From: a virus
Virus record (IMG/VR): IMGVR_UViG_3300033141_002055
Span: 1-20,831 of that record
Length of the DNA: 20,831 nucleotides
Reading direction: 5' to 3' (one strand)
Shown here: piece after piece, positions 13,718 to 18,925 of the stretch
How positions within the stretch are numbered: position 1 is the first letter of the stretch
How the letters are laid out: the number at the start of each line of letters is the position of its first letter
Notes under the pieces: model-generated
What the model was told of the DNA's origin: nothing
What the model saw: only the letters and a program-made list of their open reading frames with translations
The model's database searches: none
Position numbers and translations under genes: made by a program

Positions 13718-14220
13718 TATCTTATCCCCAATGATTCTTTAACTACAATCTCAGCACCAGGAACATCATTAAAATCTGCAAGTGCTTCTTTAATTTTCTT
13801 CTTATCTGGAGTGATCTTCTCAACTACATTTAAAAACTCTGCCGGTATTAAACTCTCATCTGTAATATTAACACTTTGTGAAGTGCGATAACTGAATGTG
13901 AATCTATCTGTCTTTAGCTTCTCACCGCCAAGTAAATAGCTACAAAGTTTCTTTAAACTATCTTGCTGTCTAATAGCCATTTGTTTACGCTCATTTAATC
14001 GTGTTATTTCGGCTTTTAAAGAGCTTTCCGTATCAATCGCTTCTTTTACTAAATAAGCTATGTTATCGGCTTTAGAATTACGCTCATCTTCTATCTCGTT
14101 TAGTAGTGATTCTATCGCTTCACTATTATCAATCATCTCGCCAGTATCTTCGTCAAACTCTTCATTCTGTAAAAGCTCTTGAATTGCGAAAAATTCACTC
14201 TTTATTTCGTATGTTTTCAT
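13717..14220 (-). CDS. Siphovirus Gp157-like protein
   Basis: The 167-aa protein shows the Gp157 (PF05565) layout. An N-terminal helical half carries a charged coiled coil (LLNEIEDERNSKADNIAYLVK, then LKAEITRLNERKQ); after it come FTFSYRTSQSVNI and a final PDKKKIKEALADFNDVPGAEIV. The family is known from phage-resistance observations in Streptococcus thermophilus and commonly stands next to single-strand annealing proteins, as here. It has a clean AAGATAAG leader site and overlaps the next gene by one base. Confidence 0.8.
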   Translation of the reverse strand: MKTYEIKSEFFAIQELLQNEEFDEDTGEMIDNSEAIESLLNEIEDERNSKADNIAYLVKEAIDTESSLKAEITRLNERKQMAIRQQDSLKKLCSYLLGGEKLKTDRFTFSYRTSQSVNITDESLIPAEFLNVVEKITPDKKKIKEALADFNDVPGAEIVVKESLGIR

Positions 14221-14229
14221 CTTATCTCC

Positions 14230-14388
14230 CTAAGTATTTTCATCAAGCCAATCAATTAAGGCTGCTTCATGTGTTTTTACTGTCTCTATCGCTTCAGCCA
14301 TTTGATTAATACACAAAGTATATGTAAAATCCTTTAACTGTCTTCCAAGTGTATAACTATAGAAGAAGTCTATTATCTCATCACTCAT
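14230..14388 (-). CDS. Hypothetical 52-aa protein
   Basis: The frame begins MSDEIIDFFYSYTLGRQ and ends IDWLDENT. GGGGAG upstream supports the ATG, and that ATG overlaps the stop of the gene before it (ATGA at 14385-14388). It is short, acidic and helical. No family recognised. It is the third of three tiny genes at the head of the box-3 transcription unit. Confidence 0.6.
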   Translation of the reverse strand: MSDEIIDFFYSYTLGRQLKDFTYTLCINQMAEAIETVKTHEAALIDWLDENT

Positions 14389-14495
14389 GGATTTTCTCCC
14401 CAATTTCTACTCTCACACTTATGCAAGCTATAAAATAAAAATAGATTCAAAACACACAGTCCTAAATATATAAATAATTCCGCATCACTAAACAC
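14385..14495 (-). CDS. 36-aa single-pass membrane peptide
   Basis: The start is GTG 14495 with AAAAGGAG five bases upstream, inside the end of the previous tiny gene. One hydrophobic segment (LFIYLGLCVLNLFLFYSL) is followed by a polar tail ending NWGENP. Its stop overlaps the next ATG. Good ribosome site and tight coupling on both sides argue that it is real. Confidence 0.55.
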   Translation of the reverse strand: MFSDAELFIYLGLCVLNLFLFYSLHKCESRNWGENP

Positions 14496-14601
14496 AGTAT
14501 CTCCTTTTAATAAAATCATGCAAATCTGAAAACTCGCTTCCTCTCAACTTAAAAAGCAAGAAAACTATTTTAAGAGCATGAAAAATATTCCATTCGCTCA
14601 T
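14488..14601 (-). CDS. Hypothetical 37-aa protein
   Basis: The first gene after the box-3 promoter: AAAGGAG precedes ATG 14601, and the frame starts MSEWNIFHALKIVFLLFKLR and ends RRYCV. It is part hydrophobic, part basic. It overlaps the next tiny gene by eight bases. No family recognised. Confidence 0.55.
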   Translation of the reverse strand: MSEWNIFHALKIVFLLFKLRGSEFSDLHDFIKRRYCV

Positions 14602-14624
14602 CTTAAATCTCCTTTTCTGAACAT

Positions 14625-14630
14625 ATTATA
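14625..14630 (-). promoter_or_regulatory. Leftward -10 element of box-3 promoter
   Basis: A perfect TATAAT on the minus strand, 22 nt from box 3 and followed by a leader of about 17 nt with AAAGGAG before ATG 14601. Confidence 0.65.
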
Positions 14631-14652
14631 TAAGAATCTAAGACAAAAGTAA

Positions 14653-14666
14653 TTGACATAGGTCAA
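14653..14666. promoter_or_regulatory. FNR/CRP-like palindromic box 3
   Basis: TTGACATAGGTCAA has perfectly symmetric half-sites (TTGAC/GTCAA). It lies just past the dUTPase stop (14677-14679) and drives the leftward recombination genes. It is the most diverged of the four boxes in the central four bases and the left half-site. Confidence 0.65.
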
Positions 14667-14676
14667 GAAAATTGCA

Positions 14677-15339
14677 TTACTTTCCAGTAGAACCAAAACC
14701 ACCACAACGCTCAACATCACTTTCAATACCAAAAAGATATCCCTTATGCTCTAGTAGAGTTATCTGAGCTATCTTTGTAGCTTTAATATCTCTATTTGCT
14801 TTTTTAACAACAAGAGCACCATTTTTATCTAAACCTATGTCTTCATACTGTAAATATTTAAACCTTTGAAAGCCTAGCTTGTTTATCCATTTAATAGCAA
14901 TATTTGAAATAGATTTAAAATCATAAGGGCGATACACTCTAAGCATAATTTCATCAGGGAAATCTAAATCTATAACACCAACACCATTTTTAATAATCAA
15001 GTGTTTTGATAATGAACTTCTTAGCATTAGTTGGAGGTAGTGAGAGTTCATAAACTTTTCAATTTCTCTTTTTAATACACTTGGATTCTCTCCATGCATA
15101 GCAAGAAAGTTGGCTTTATCTGTAGATGTATTTTCAAGTCTATATAATTCGTCAACTGTGCCTTTGTTTAAATCAAAATCTTTTTCAAAAAAAGAATACA
15201 AATCTATAATTACACCTAAACCTACAAGCTTAGTCTCTCCAGCACCTATAACTACATCTTCACTTGCATATAGATCAACACAAGCACTATACTTACTACC
15301 ACGAGTAGGCTCACACCCCTCAGTTAAAACTTTAAACAT
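14677..15339 (-). CDS. dut: dUTPase (trimeric type) with large insertions
   Basis: The enzyme hydrolyses dUTP to dUMP and pyrophosphate, keeping uracil out of phage DNA. All five motifs can be seen: 1, ACVDLYAS (19-26); 2, RSSLS (107-111); 3, NGVGVIDLDF (118-127), with the catalytic Asp kept; 4, ATKIAQI (187-193); 5, RCGGFGSTGK (211-220). At 220 residues it is much longer than the usual 140-160. Two insertions, at about 47-104 and 135-180, explain this. AAGGA six bases upstream fixes the ATG. The preceding Zn-finger gene overlaps it by 16 bases. Confidence 0.88.
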   Translation of the reverse strand: MFKVLTEGCEPTRGSKYSACVDLYASEDVVIGAGETKLVGLGVIIDLYSFFEKDFDLNKGTVDELYRLENTSTDKANFLAMHGENPSVLKREIEKFMNSHYLQLMLRSSLSKHLIIKNGVGVIDLDFPDEIMLRVYRPYDFKSISNIAIKWINKLGFQRFKYLQYEDIGLDKNGALVVKKANRDIKATKIAQITLLEHKGYLFGIESDVERCGGFGSTGK

Positions 15340-15506
15340 TTTTTTTCCTTCATTGGTAAATACTGACTACAAACCCATCCGAGCTTTCTATCTTTTTTAG
15401 GAGCATATGTAGCAACAGCATCACTTTTCTCTTTAGTAACCCTTTTACAAGACTTACAAACATCCACAATCATAGTATTAGGTGTATTACATTTAATCAA
15501 ACTCAT
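15324..15506 (-). CDS. Small zinc-ribbon-like protein
   Basis: The protein is up to 60 aa, with CKSC near residues 17-20 and two more Cys (WVCSQYLPMKEKKC), consistent with a four-Cys zinc site. The ATG at 15506 touches its AAAAGG; the in-frame TTG at 15500 is six bases from it and may be the real start, as TTG is also used by the tape measure gene. It overlaps the dUTPase start. Confidence 0.55.
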   Translation of the reverse strand: MSLIKCNTPNTMIVDVCKSCKRVTKEKSDAVATYAPKKDRKLGWVCSQYLPMKEKKCLKF

Positions 15507-15520
15507 CCTTTTAAATAATT

Positions 15521-15571
15521 TTACGATACAATTACAAAGTCACCAAGCTTTAGCACCTTGAATGACAACAC
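15521..15571 (-). CDS. Possible 16-aa leader peptide
   Basis: AAGGAG (15580-15585) is eight bases before a GTG that opens a 16-residue frame (start read as M, then LSFKVLKLGDFVIVS), ending 15 bases before the zinc-ribbon gene. It may be a coupling leader. The alternative is that its ribosome site is by chance the complement of a loop in a plus-strand RNA. Confidence 0.25.
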   Translation of the reverse strand: MLSFKVLKLGDFVIVS

Positions 15572-15608
15572 TTCTTAATCTCCTTAAGATAAAACACACC
15601 TACTGTAA

Positions 15609-15637
15609 CCCTTAGTCTCACTCGCTAAGGGGGTTTT
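15609..15637 (+). terminator. Stem-loop with T-tract on the plus strand
   Basis: CCCTTAG (15609-15615) pairs with CTAAGGG (15625-15631) over a 9-nt loop, followed by GGTTTTC. The T-tract faces rightward although genes on both sides are leftward. It may end an antisense or small RNA begun near 15530, or serve as a processing stem after the methyltransferase gene. Confidence 0.4.
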
Positions 15638-16984
15638 CTAAAATAGGCTACCTTTTAGCTTAACAGGTCTATACAACTGACGAATAATACTTCTCATAGT
15701 ATTTATCTCAATCCCATTCCCTGCTATCTTATACGACTGAGTATCACTGTTAACTAAAACAATATCAGAATCATCAAGACCCATCAAACGAAAACACTCA
15801 AGAGGAGTAAACTTTCGTATCATAAAGCCATCAATGATTCCTTGATTACACGCACAATCCAAGGTTTGTGCGACCCCTTTGCCAACACGACCTCTGCGAG
15901 TTTCGCTTCCAGGGTGGGTAAAGTTGATACTATCGTTTTCAGTAGCCACCTCATAACCACAAGAAGTAGCACTTTTAACTAAAATCTTTGGTTGTCTGTG
16001 ACCACCTTCCATAGTGGTGAGCGCAGGGCTTATCCCATCCGCAGAGTCTACTCTGCGGATGCTTTCGTTCCCTTTGATATCAAGTTCGCCAATTTGTTTT
16101 AGCTTAGGCTCTTCTTTTATATAACCTTGAGCATATCCATGTGTGCCACTGCACAGTGATGGTGAAACACCATCACTTGCGAATACACTTGAAGATTGTG
16201 TGTCTTGGTTAATAAATCCAACTTTAATAGTGTTGTCAGTTGGTGCTAGTGCAGCGTTAGCGCGCAAGCAACTAGCACTACCATCAAGGGAACGGGGTTT
16301 CCATGCGAACCCCGTTCCCTTGTCCTCGTGGCGCGCACCATGAGATATGAATCCATCAATCATCTTTTGAGATAGATAATACTTTGCAGAAACTTTTTCT
16401 TCAAGATAGTCTCTAATACATTTAGTGAGTGGAATGGCATCAGAAAAGTGAAAATCATGATAATCATCATCATCTAAAAATCCAACAACAAAAACTCTTT
16501 CACGATTATGAGCCGTTCCTTGCTCTTTGGCATTTACAACTTTCATAGCCATGTGATAACCAAGTTCACGAAAAGTTTTCTCAACTTCTTTATAATCTGC
16601 ACCACCATTTGAAGACAAAAGACCTTTTACATTCTCAAATATAAACGCTTTAGGCATAACTTCACCCATAATACGAGCACCCTCACGAAAAAGAGATGAC
16701 TTTTCACCATCAAAACCTTTTCGCTTACCCGCAAGTGATAAATCTTGGCAAGGGCTACCCCAAACCATTAAATCAACCCCCCCACTATAAGGACTTCCAT
16801 CCATATCTGAGACATCTTCATAAAAACAACTAGTAGGCTCACCATGAAAAGCAAGATACTGAGCACGAGCATACTTATCCCACTCACAAGCAAAAACAAT
16901 CTCATGCTCAAACTCTTCATACTTCATAGCCCACTCAACAGCAGCAAGACCACCAGAGAAAAGAGTTCCTATTTTAATCTTCAT
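15638..16984 (-). CDS. C5-cytosine DNA methyltransferase
   Basis: The 448-aa enzyme transfers methyl from AdoMet to cytosine C5 in a specific site. Motifs: I, GTLFSGGLAAVEWA (6-19); IV, GSPCQDLS with catalytic Cys79; VI, FENV (116-119); VIII, AHNRERV (158-164); IX, RKFTPLECFRLMGL (390-403); X, YKIAGNGI (418-425). ATG 16984 was chosen because motif I begins five residues later and it overlaps the preceding stop. The region between VIII and IX (about 200-385) is long, repetitive (DGVSPSL, DGISPAL, GVAQTL) and richer in GC. It carries five perfect inverted repeats at DNA level. No restriction partner is present, so it may protect phage DNA from host restriction. Confidence 0.9.
   Translation of the reverse strand: MKIKIGTLFSGGLAAVEWAMKYEEFEHEIVFACEWDKYARAQYLAFHGEPTSCFYEDVSDMDGSPYSGGVDLMVWGSPCQDLSLAGKRKGFDGEKSSLFREGARIMGEVMPKAFIFENVKGLLSSNGGADYKEVEKTFRELGYHMAMKVVNAKEQGTAHNRERVFVVGFLDDDDYHDFHFSDAIPLTKCIRDYLEEKVSAKYYLSQKMIDGFISHGARHEDKGTGFAWKPRSLDGSASCLRANAALAPTDNTIKVGFINQDTQSSSVFASDGVSPSLCSGTHGYAQGYIKEEPKLKQIGELDIKGNESIRRVDSADGISPALTTMEGGHRQPKILVKSATSCGYEVATENDSINFTHPGSETRRGRVGKGVAQTLDCACNQGIIDGFMIRKFTPLECFRLMGLDDSDIVLVNSDTQSYKIAGNGIEINTMRSIIRQLYRPVKLKGSLF
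15851..16322. repeat. Cluster of five perfect inverted repeats inside the methyltransferase gene
   Basis: Arms: CGCACAA 15851-15857 / TTGTGCG 15866-15872; CATCCGCAGAGT 16036-16047 / ACTCTGCGGATG 16050-16061; AGTGATGGTG 16155-16164 / CACCATCACT 16168-16177; GTGCTAGT 16243-16250 / ACTAGCAC 16271-16278; CAAGGGAACGGGGTT 16285-16299 / AACCCCGTTCCCTTG 16308-16322. All are in frame within the target-recognition region and none lies in the conserved catalytic motifs. Confidence 0.75.
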
Positions 16985-17165
16985 ATTCTCTTTCTCTCTT
17001 TTCTTCCATCTCCATATCAGCCACATCATCCATCATCGAATCAAAAGCTTCATGAGCTTCATCCCACAAGTCCTCAGCACTTCTGCCAACATTATCACCG
17101 TCAGCTTCTAGCTCTTCATATTTGGCTTGTACCCATTCTTCTCTTTTTGCTTTGTCGTTCCTCAT
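16974..17165 (-). CDS. Hypothetical 63-aa acidic protein
   Basis: A helical, strongly acidic protein (AEDLWDEAHEAFDSMMDD, then MEMEEKREREYED) with WVQAKYEEL near the start. Similar small acidic proteins stand in many phage early regions, but I know no function. Its start overlaps the stop of the 42-aa gene (ATGA) and its 3' end overlaps the methyltransferase start, so the three are translated together. Confidence 0.6.
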   Translation of the reverse strand: MRNDKAKREEWVQAKYEELEADGDNVGRSAEDLWDEAHEAFDSMMDDVADMEMEEKREREYED

Positions 17166-17290
17166 TCTGATTCCTTCATCTCTTTTAATTTAGCTCTGTT
17201 ACTATCCAGCATCACTTGACTAGCCAAACAGTCCGGACTTTGCTTTAACTCATTTTTATAAAACATTATAAGTAGTTGAATCTCAATCAT
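17162..17290 (-). CDS. Hypothetical 42-aa protein
   Basis: The first gene of the leftward unit from box 4: AGGAGAGAG precedes ATG 17290, and the frame begins MIEIQLLIMFYKNELKQS. It is helical with a hydrophobic start. No family recognised. Its stop overlaps the next start as ATGA. Confidence 0.6.
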   Translation of the reverse strand: MIEIQLLIMFYKNELKQSPDCLASQVMLDSNRAKLKEMKESE

Positions 17291-17316
17291 TCTCTCTCCT
17301 AATCTTAATATTCCAA

Positions 17317-17322
17317 ATTGTA
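17317..17322 (-). promoter_or_regulatory. Leftward -10 element of box-4 divergent promoter
   Basis: TACAAT on the minus strand, exactly 22 nt from box 4 and about 20 nt upstream of ATG 17290 after the expected start point. Confidence 0.6.
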
Positions 17323-17344
17323 ACACACATCATTCAGAAAGTTC

Positions 17345-17358
17345 TTGATGTAAGTCAA
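17345..17358. promoter_or_regulatory. FNR/CRP-like palindromic box 4, shared by two divergent promoters
   Basis: TTGATGTAAGTCAA is the reverse complement of box 1. Its centre is 32 bp from the centre of the leftward TACAAT (17317-17322) and 32 bp from the centre of the rightward TATAAT (17381-17386). One bound dimer would thus sit at -41.5 for both. It separates the leftward methyltransferase/dUTPase unit from the rightward pentapeptide/HTH unit. Confidence 0.75.
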
Positions 17359-17380
17359 GGAAAATGATTTATTTTTACAT

Positions 17381-17386
17381 TATAAT
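17381..17386 (+). promoter_or_regulatory. Rightward -10 element of box-4 divergent promoter
   Basis: A perfect TATAAT 22 nt after box 4, giving a leader of about 20 nt with AAAAAAGGAGAT before ATG 17412. No -35 hexamer is apparent. Confidence 0.65.
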
Positions 17387-17411
17387 TAGGCTACAAAAAA
17401 GGAGATACAAC

Positions 17412-17927
17412 ATGAAGATTTTAAACAGATGGAACTTGAAAGTAATTTTTGAGTGCGAGAAAGAGACTATAAAAGAAACAGTAGAAGACGCAAACCTAAT
17501 AGGCGCAAACCTAAGAGGCGCAGACCTAATAGACGCAAACCTAAGAGGCGCAAACCTAAGAGGCGCAGACCTAATAGACGCAGACCTAAGAGGCGCAGAC
17601 CTAAGAGACGCAAACCTAATAGACGCAGACCTAAGAGGCGCAGACCTAAGAGGCGCAGACCTAATAGACGCAGACCTAAGAGGCGCAGACCTAAGAGACG
17701 CAAACCTAATACAAATCACACTACCATACTATCAAGTAATAGTGCAAAAAACACATACTAGAATTGGTTGTCAATATTATAGCAACATAGAATGGAAAGG
17801 ATATAATGATGATACAATCAAAGAAATGGATTCAAATGCTCTTTCTTTTTGGGAATCATATAAGAAAATTATCTTTAGTGCAATGGAAAGTTTACAGGAT
17901 GATGAAAATGAAAAACACACTAAATAG
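17412..17927 (+). CDS. Pentapeptide repeat protein
   Basis: The 171-aa protein holds 15 consecutive A(N/D)L(I/R)(G/D) pentapeptides at residues 27-101, enough for nearly four coils of a right-handed quadrilateral beta-helix. A short N-terminal strand precedes them. The C-terminal domain ([20 protein letters not shown], then [14 protein letters not shown]) is one often found after such repeats. ATG 17412 is preceded by GGAGATACAAC. Some pentapeptide proteins mimic DNA and bind gyrase (Qnr, MfpA); whether this one does is unknown. Alternate frames over the repeat are open only because the repeat is so regular. Confidence 0.85.
   Translation: MKILNRWNLKVIFECEKETIKETVEDANLIGANLRGADLIDANLRGANLRGADLIDADLRGADLRDANLIDADLRGADLRGADLIDADLRGADLRDANLIQITLPYYQVIVQKTHTRIGCQYYSNIEWKGYNDDTIKEMDSNALSFWESYKKIIFSAMESLQDDENEKHTK
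17490..17710 (+). repeat. 15-bp tandem repeat array (14 full units plus one partial)
   Basis: The unit is GCARACCTAAKAGRC. Only three of its 15 positions vary, each with two states (AAC/GAC, AGA/ATA, GGC/GAC), and every variant changes the amino acid. Units 4-9 and 10-15 form a 90-bp higher-order duplication differing only at the N/D site in two units. Confidence 0.9.
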
Positions 17928-17981
17928 ATTTGAGGCATTTTGTCTCAGAATGTCTAAGAAATTGTTTTAAAGGGGTTGATG

Positions 17982-18242
17982 ATGAAAGGCAAACTAAGAA
18001 ATTTTAAGACAGGATCACAATGCTCAAAGATATTAGAGCATCTTAAACAAGGGCTAACCCTTACAGTTGAAAGTGCCAGAACATTGGGCTTTGGATCTAA
18101 CCTTAGAAGCCGCATATCTAACTTACATGAGGGCGGTCACATCATTAAGTCAAAGTTAGTTAAGTTTCCCGGCGGATATATAGCGAGGTATTATATGCCA
18201 GAATTTGTAAAAGGATTTAAAAATGGCAAAACTACACTATAA
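17982..18242 (+). CDS. Small HTH/winged-helix protein
   Basis: The 86-aa protein has a helix-turn-helix core: SQCSKILEHLKQGLTLT, then ESARTLGFGSNLRSRISNL and a wing-like GGHIIKSKLVKF. This arrangement is typical of small phage and plasmid HTH proteins (HTH_64-like). It could regulate the early units. AAAGGGG (17969-17975) is best spaced to ATG 17982, though ATG 17979 is possible. The next gene overlaps its 3' end by 20 bases. Confidence 0.6.
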   Translation: MKGKLRNFKTGSQCSKILEHLKQGLTLTVESARTLGFGSNLRSRISNLHEGGHIIKSKLVKFPGGYIARYYMPEFVKGFKNGKTTL

Positions 18243-18369
18243 AAGAAGAGATGAAATAGAAGCAGAACTCAAAGAGCTTAAAGAAGAGCTAAAATGGAAA
18301 GATGCACAGATAGACAATATGCAAAAAACTATCTCTAAGTTGGAAGAACAATTAAAGGACAAGAAATGA
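18223..18369 (+). CDS. 48-aa coiled-coil protein
   Basis: The frame begins MAKLHYKRRDEIEAELKEL, with AAAGGA eight bases before ATG 18223. Almost the whole chain is a charged leucine heptad helix (KELKEELKWKDAQIDNM, ISKLEEQLKDKK). It overlaps the HTH gene and ends ATGA into the next gene. It may dimerise or pair with another early protein; no function is known to me. Confidence 0.6.
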   Translation: MAKLHYKRRDEIEAELKELKEELKWKDAQIDNMQKTISKLEEQLKDKK

Positions 18370-18527
18370 AAGAACTATCATTCAAACTCAAAGAAAACAA
18401 ATGGCACTTTAGCATGGACGGAAAAGACATGATGACAAATCAGCATCTTCTTCGTCTGTTTCAAATCGTGTTGAAATTAATCAAGAGTAAAGAGATGGAG
18501 AAGTTAGAACAAAAGGAAGCAATATGA
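18366..18527 (+). CDS. Hypothetical 53-aa protein
   Basis: The frame begins MKELSFKLKENKWHFSMDGK and continues with a helical part (HLLRLFQIVLKLIKSKEMEK). AAAGGA lies inside the end of the preceding gene, and the start overlaps its stop. Not recognised. Confidence 0.55.
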   Translation: MKELSFKLKENKWHFSMDGKDMMTNQHLLRLFQIVLKLIKSKEMEKLEQKEAI

Positions 18528-18652
18528 TAAAAGATATAAAAGAATATTTAAGAATAGTGGGAGCTATCATTCTCATAATTTTATTTATAGGAATAAATAT
18601 GTATATTGATACTTGGTTCATGAGTGTTCGTATGGATTGGTTTGGATTTTAA
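18524..18652 (+). CDS. 42-aa single-pass membrane protein
   Basis: The frame begins MIKDIKEYLRIVGAIILIIL and has one membrane segment at about 11-27, then a short aromatic tail ending DWFGF. AAAAGGAAG precedes the ATG, which overlaps the previous stop (ATGA). It ends the short rightward unit begun at box 4. Confidence 0.55.
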   Translation: MIKDIKEYLRIVGAIILIILFIGINMYIDTWFMSVRMDWFGF

Positions 18653-18682
18653 ATCCTACGATAAAACAAAAGTTAATTTGTA

Positions 18683-18710
18683 TTGCATTTTAGCTTTTGT
18701 GTGGTACAAT
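18683..18710 (+). promoter_or_regulatory. Promoter with extended -10 for the HNH/replication unit
   Basis: TTGCAT (18683-18688), a 16-bp spacer and TACAAT (18705-18710) preceded by TGG form a sigma70 promoter of the extended -10 type. No FNR-like box is present, so this unit is controlled differently from the others. A start near 18717 would give a leader of about 210 nt. Confidence 0.55.
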
Positions 18711-18716
18711 ATGACA

Positions 18717-18925
18717 TATCAATTAAATACTAAGTTTTGGATTGCGGATTCGTGGTTGGCTTAGTGTTTATAGATACATTCTTAAATTAACAAAACAACG
18801 AGTTTATAAAGGTTACCAAGCTGAGGTTATCTTTTTTGATAACCTTTATACACTCCGATACACATCAGTCGAGAAGCTTGGTAACCTCTCCCCTGATTGA
18901 GTGTAAATCTAAAAATACCTACAAT
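18717..18925 (+). ncRNA. Structured leader or small RNA upstream of the HNH gene
   Basis: This gene-free stretch holds strong, nested pairings. Stem 1: 18724-18734 with 18760-18770, 11 bp. Stem 2: AGGTTACCAAGCT 18810-18822 with AGCTTGGTAACCT 18875-18887, 13 bp perfect. Inside it stem 3: AGGTTATC 18824-18831 with GATAACCT 18838-18845, 8 bp around six T. A competing stem, TATAAAGGTTA 18805-18815 with TAACCTTTATA 18840-18850 (11 bp perfect), cannot form together with stems 2 and 3. The arrangement suits a switch-type leader, a small RNA, or a replication-origin dyad. The following gene has no visible Shine-Dalgarno sequence. Confidence 0.5.

Noticed and set aside
17490-17710. CRISPR-like direct repeats
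   Set aside because: The repeats are contiguous 15-bp coding units with no spacers.
17453-17761. Long alternate open frames over the pentapeptide repeat, both strands (RRRPKRRKP-type, [10 protein letters not shown]-type)
   Set aside because: A 15-bp repeat without stop codons keeps all frames open. These frames have no proper ribosome site and extremely low complexity; the A(N/D)LxG frame has a good start, a promoter and a recognisable C-terminal domain.
17931-17947. Stem-loop TGAGGC/GTCTCA after the pentapeptide gene as a terminator
   Set aside because: Only six pairs with one G-U and no T-tract; the HTH gene follows directly and probably shares the transcript.
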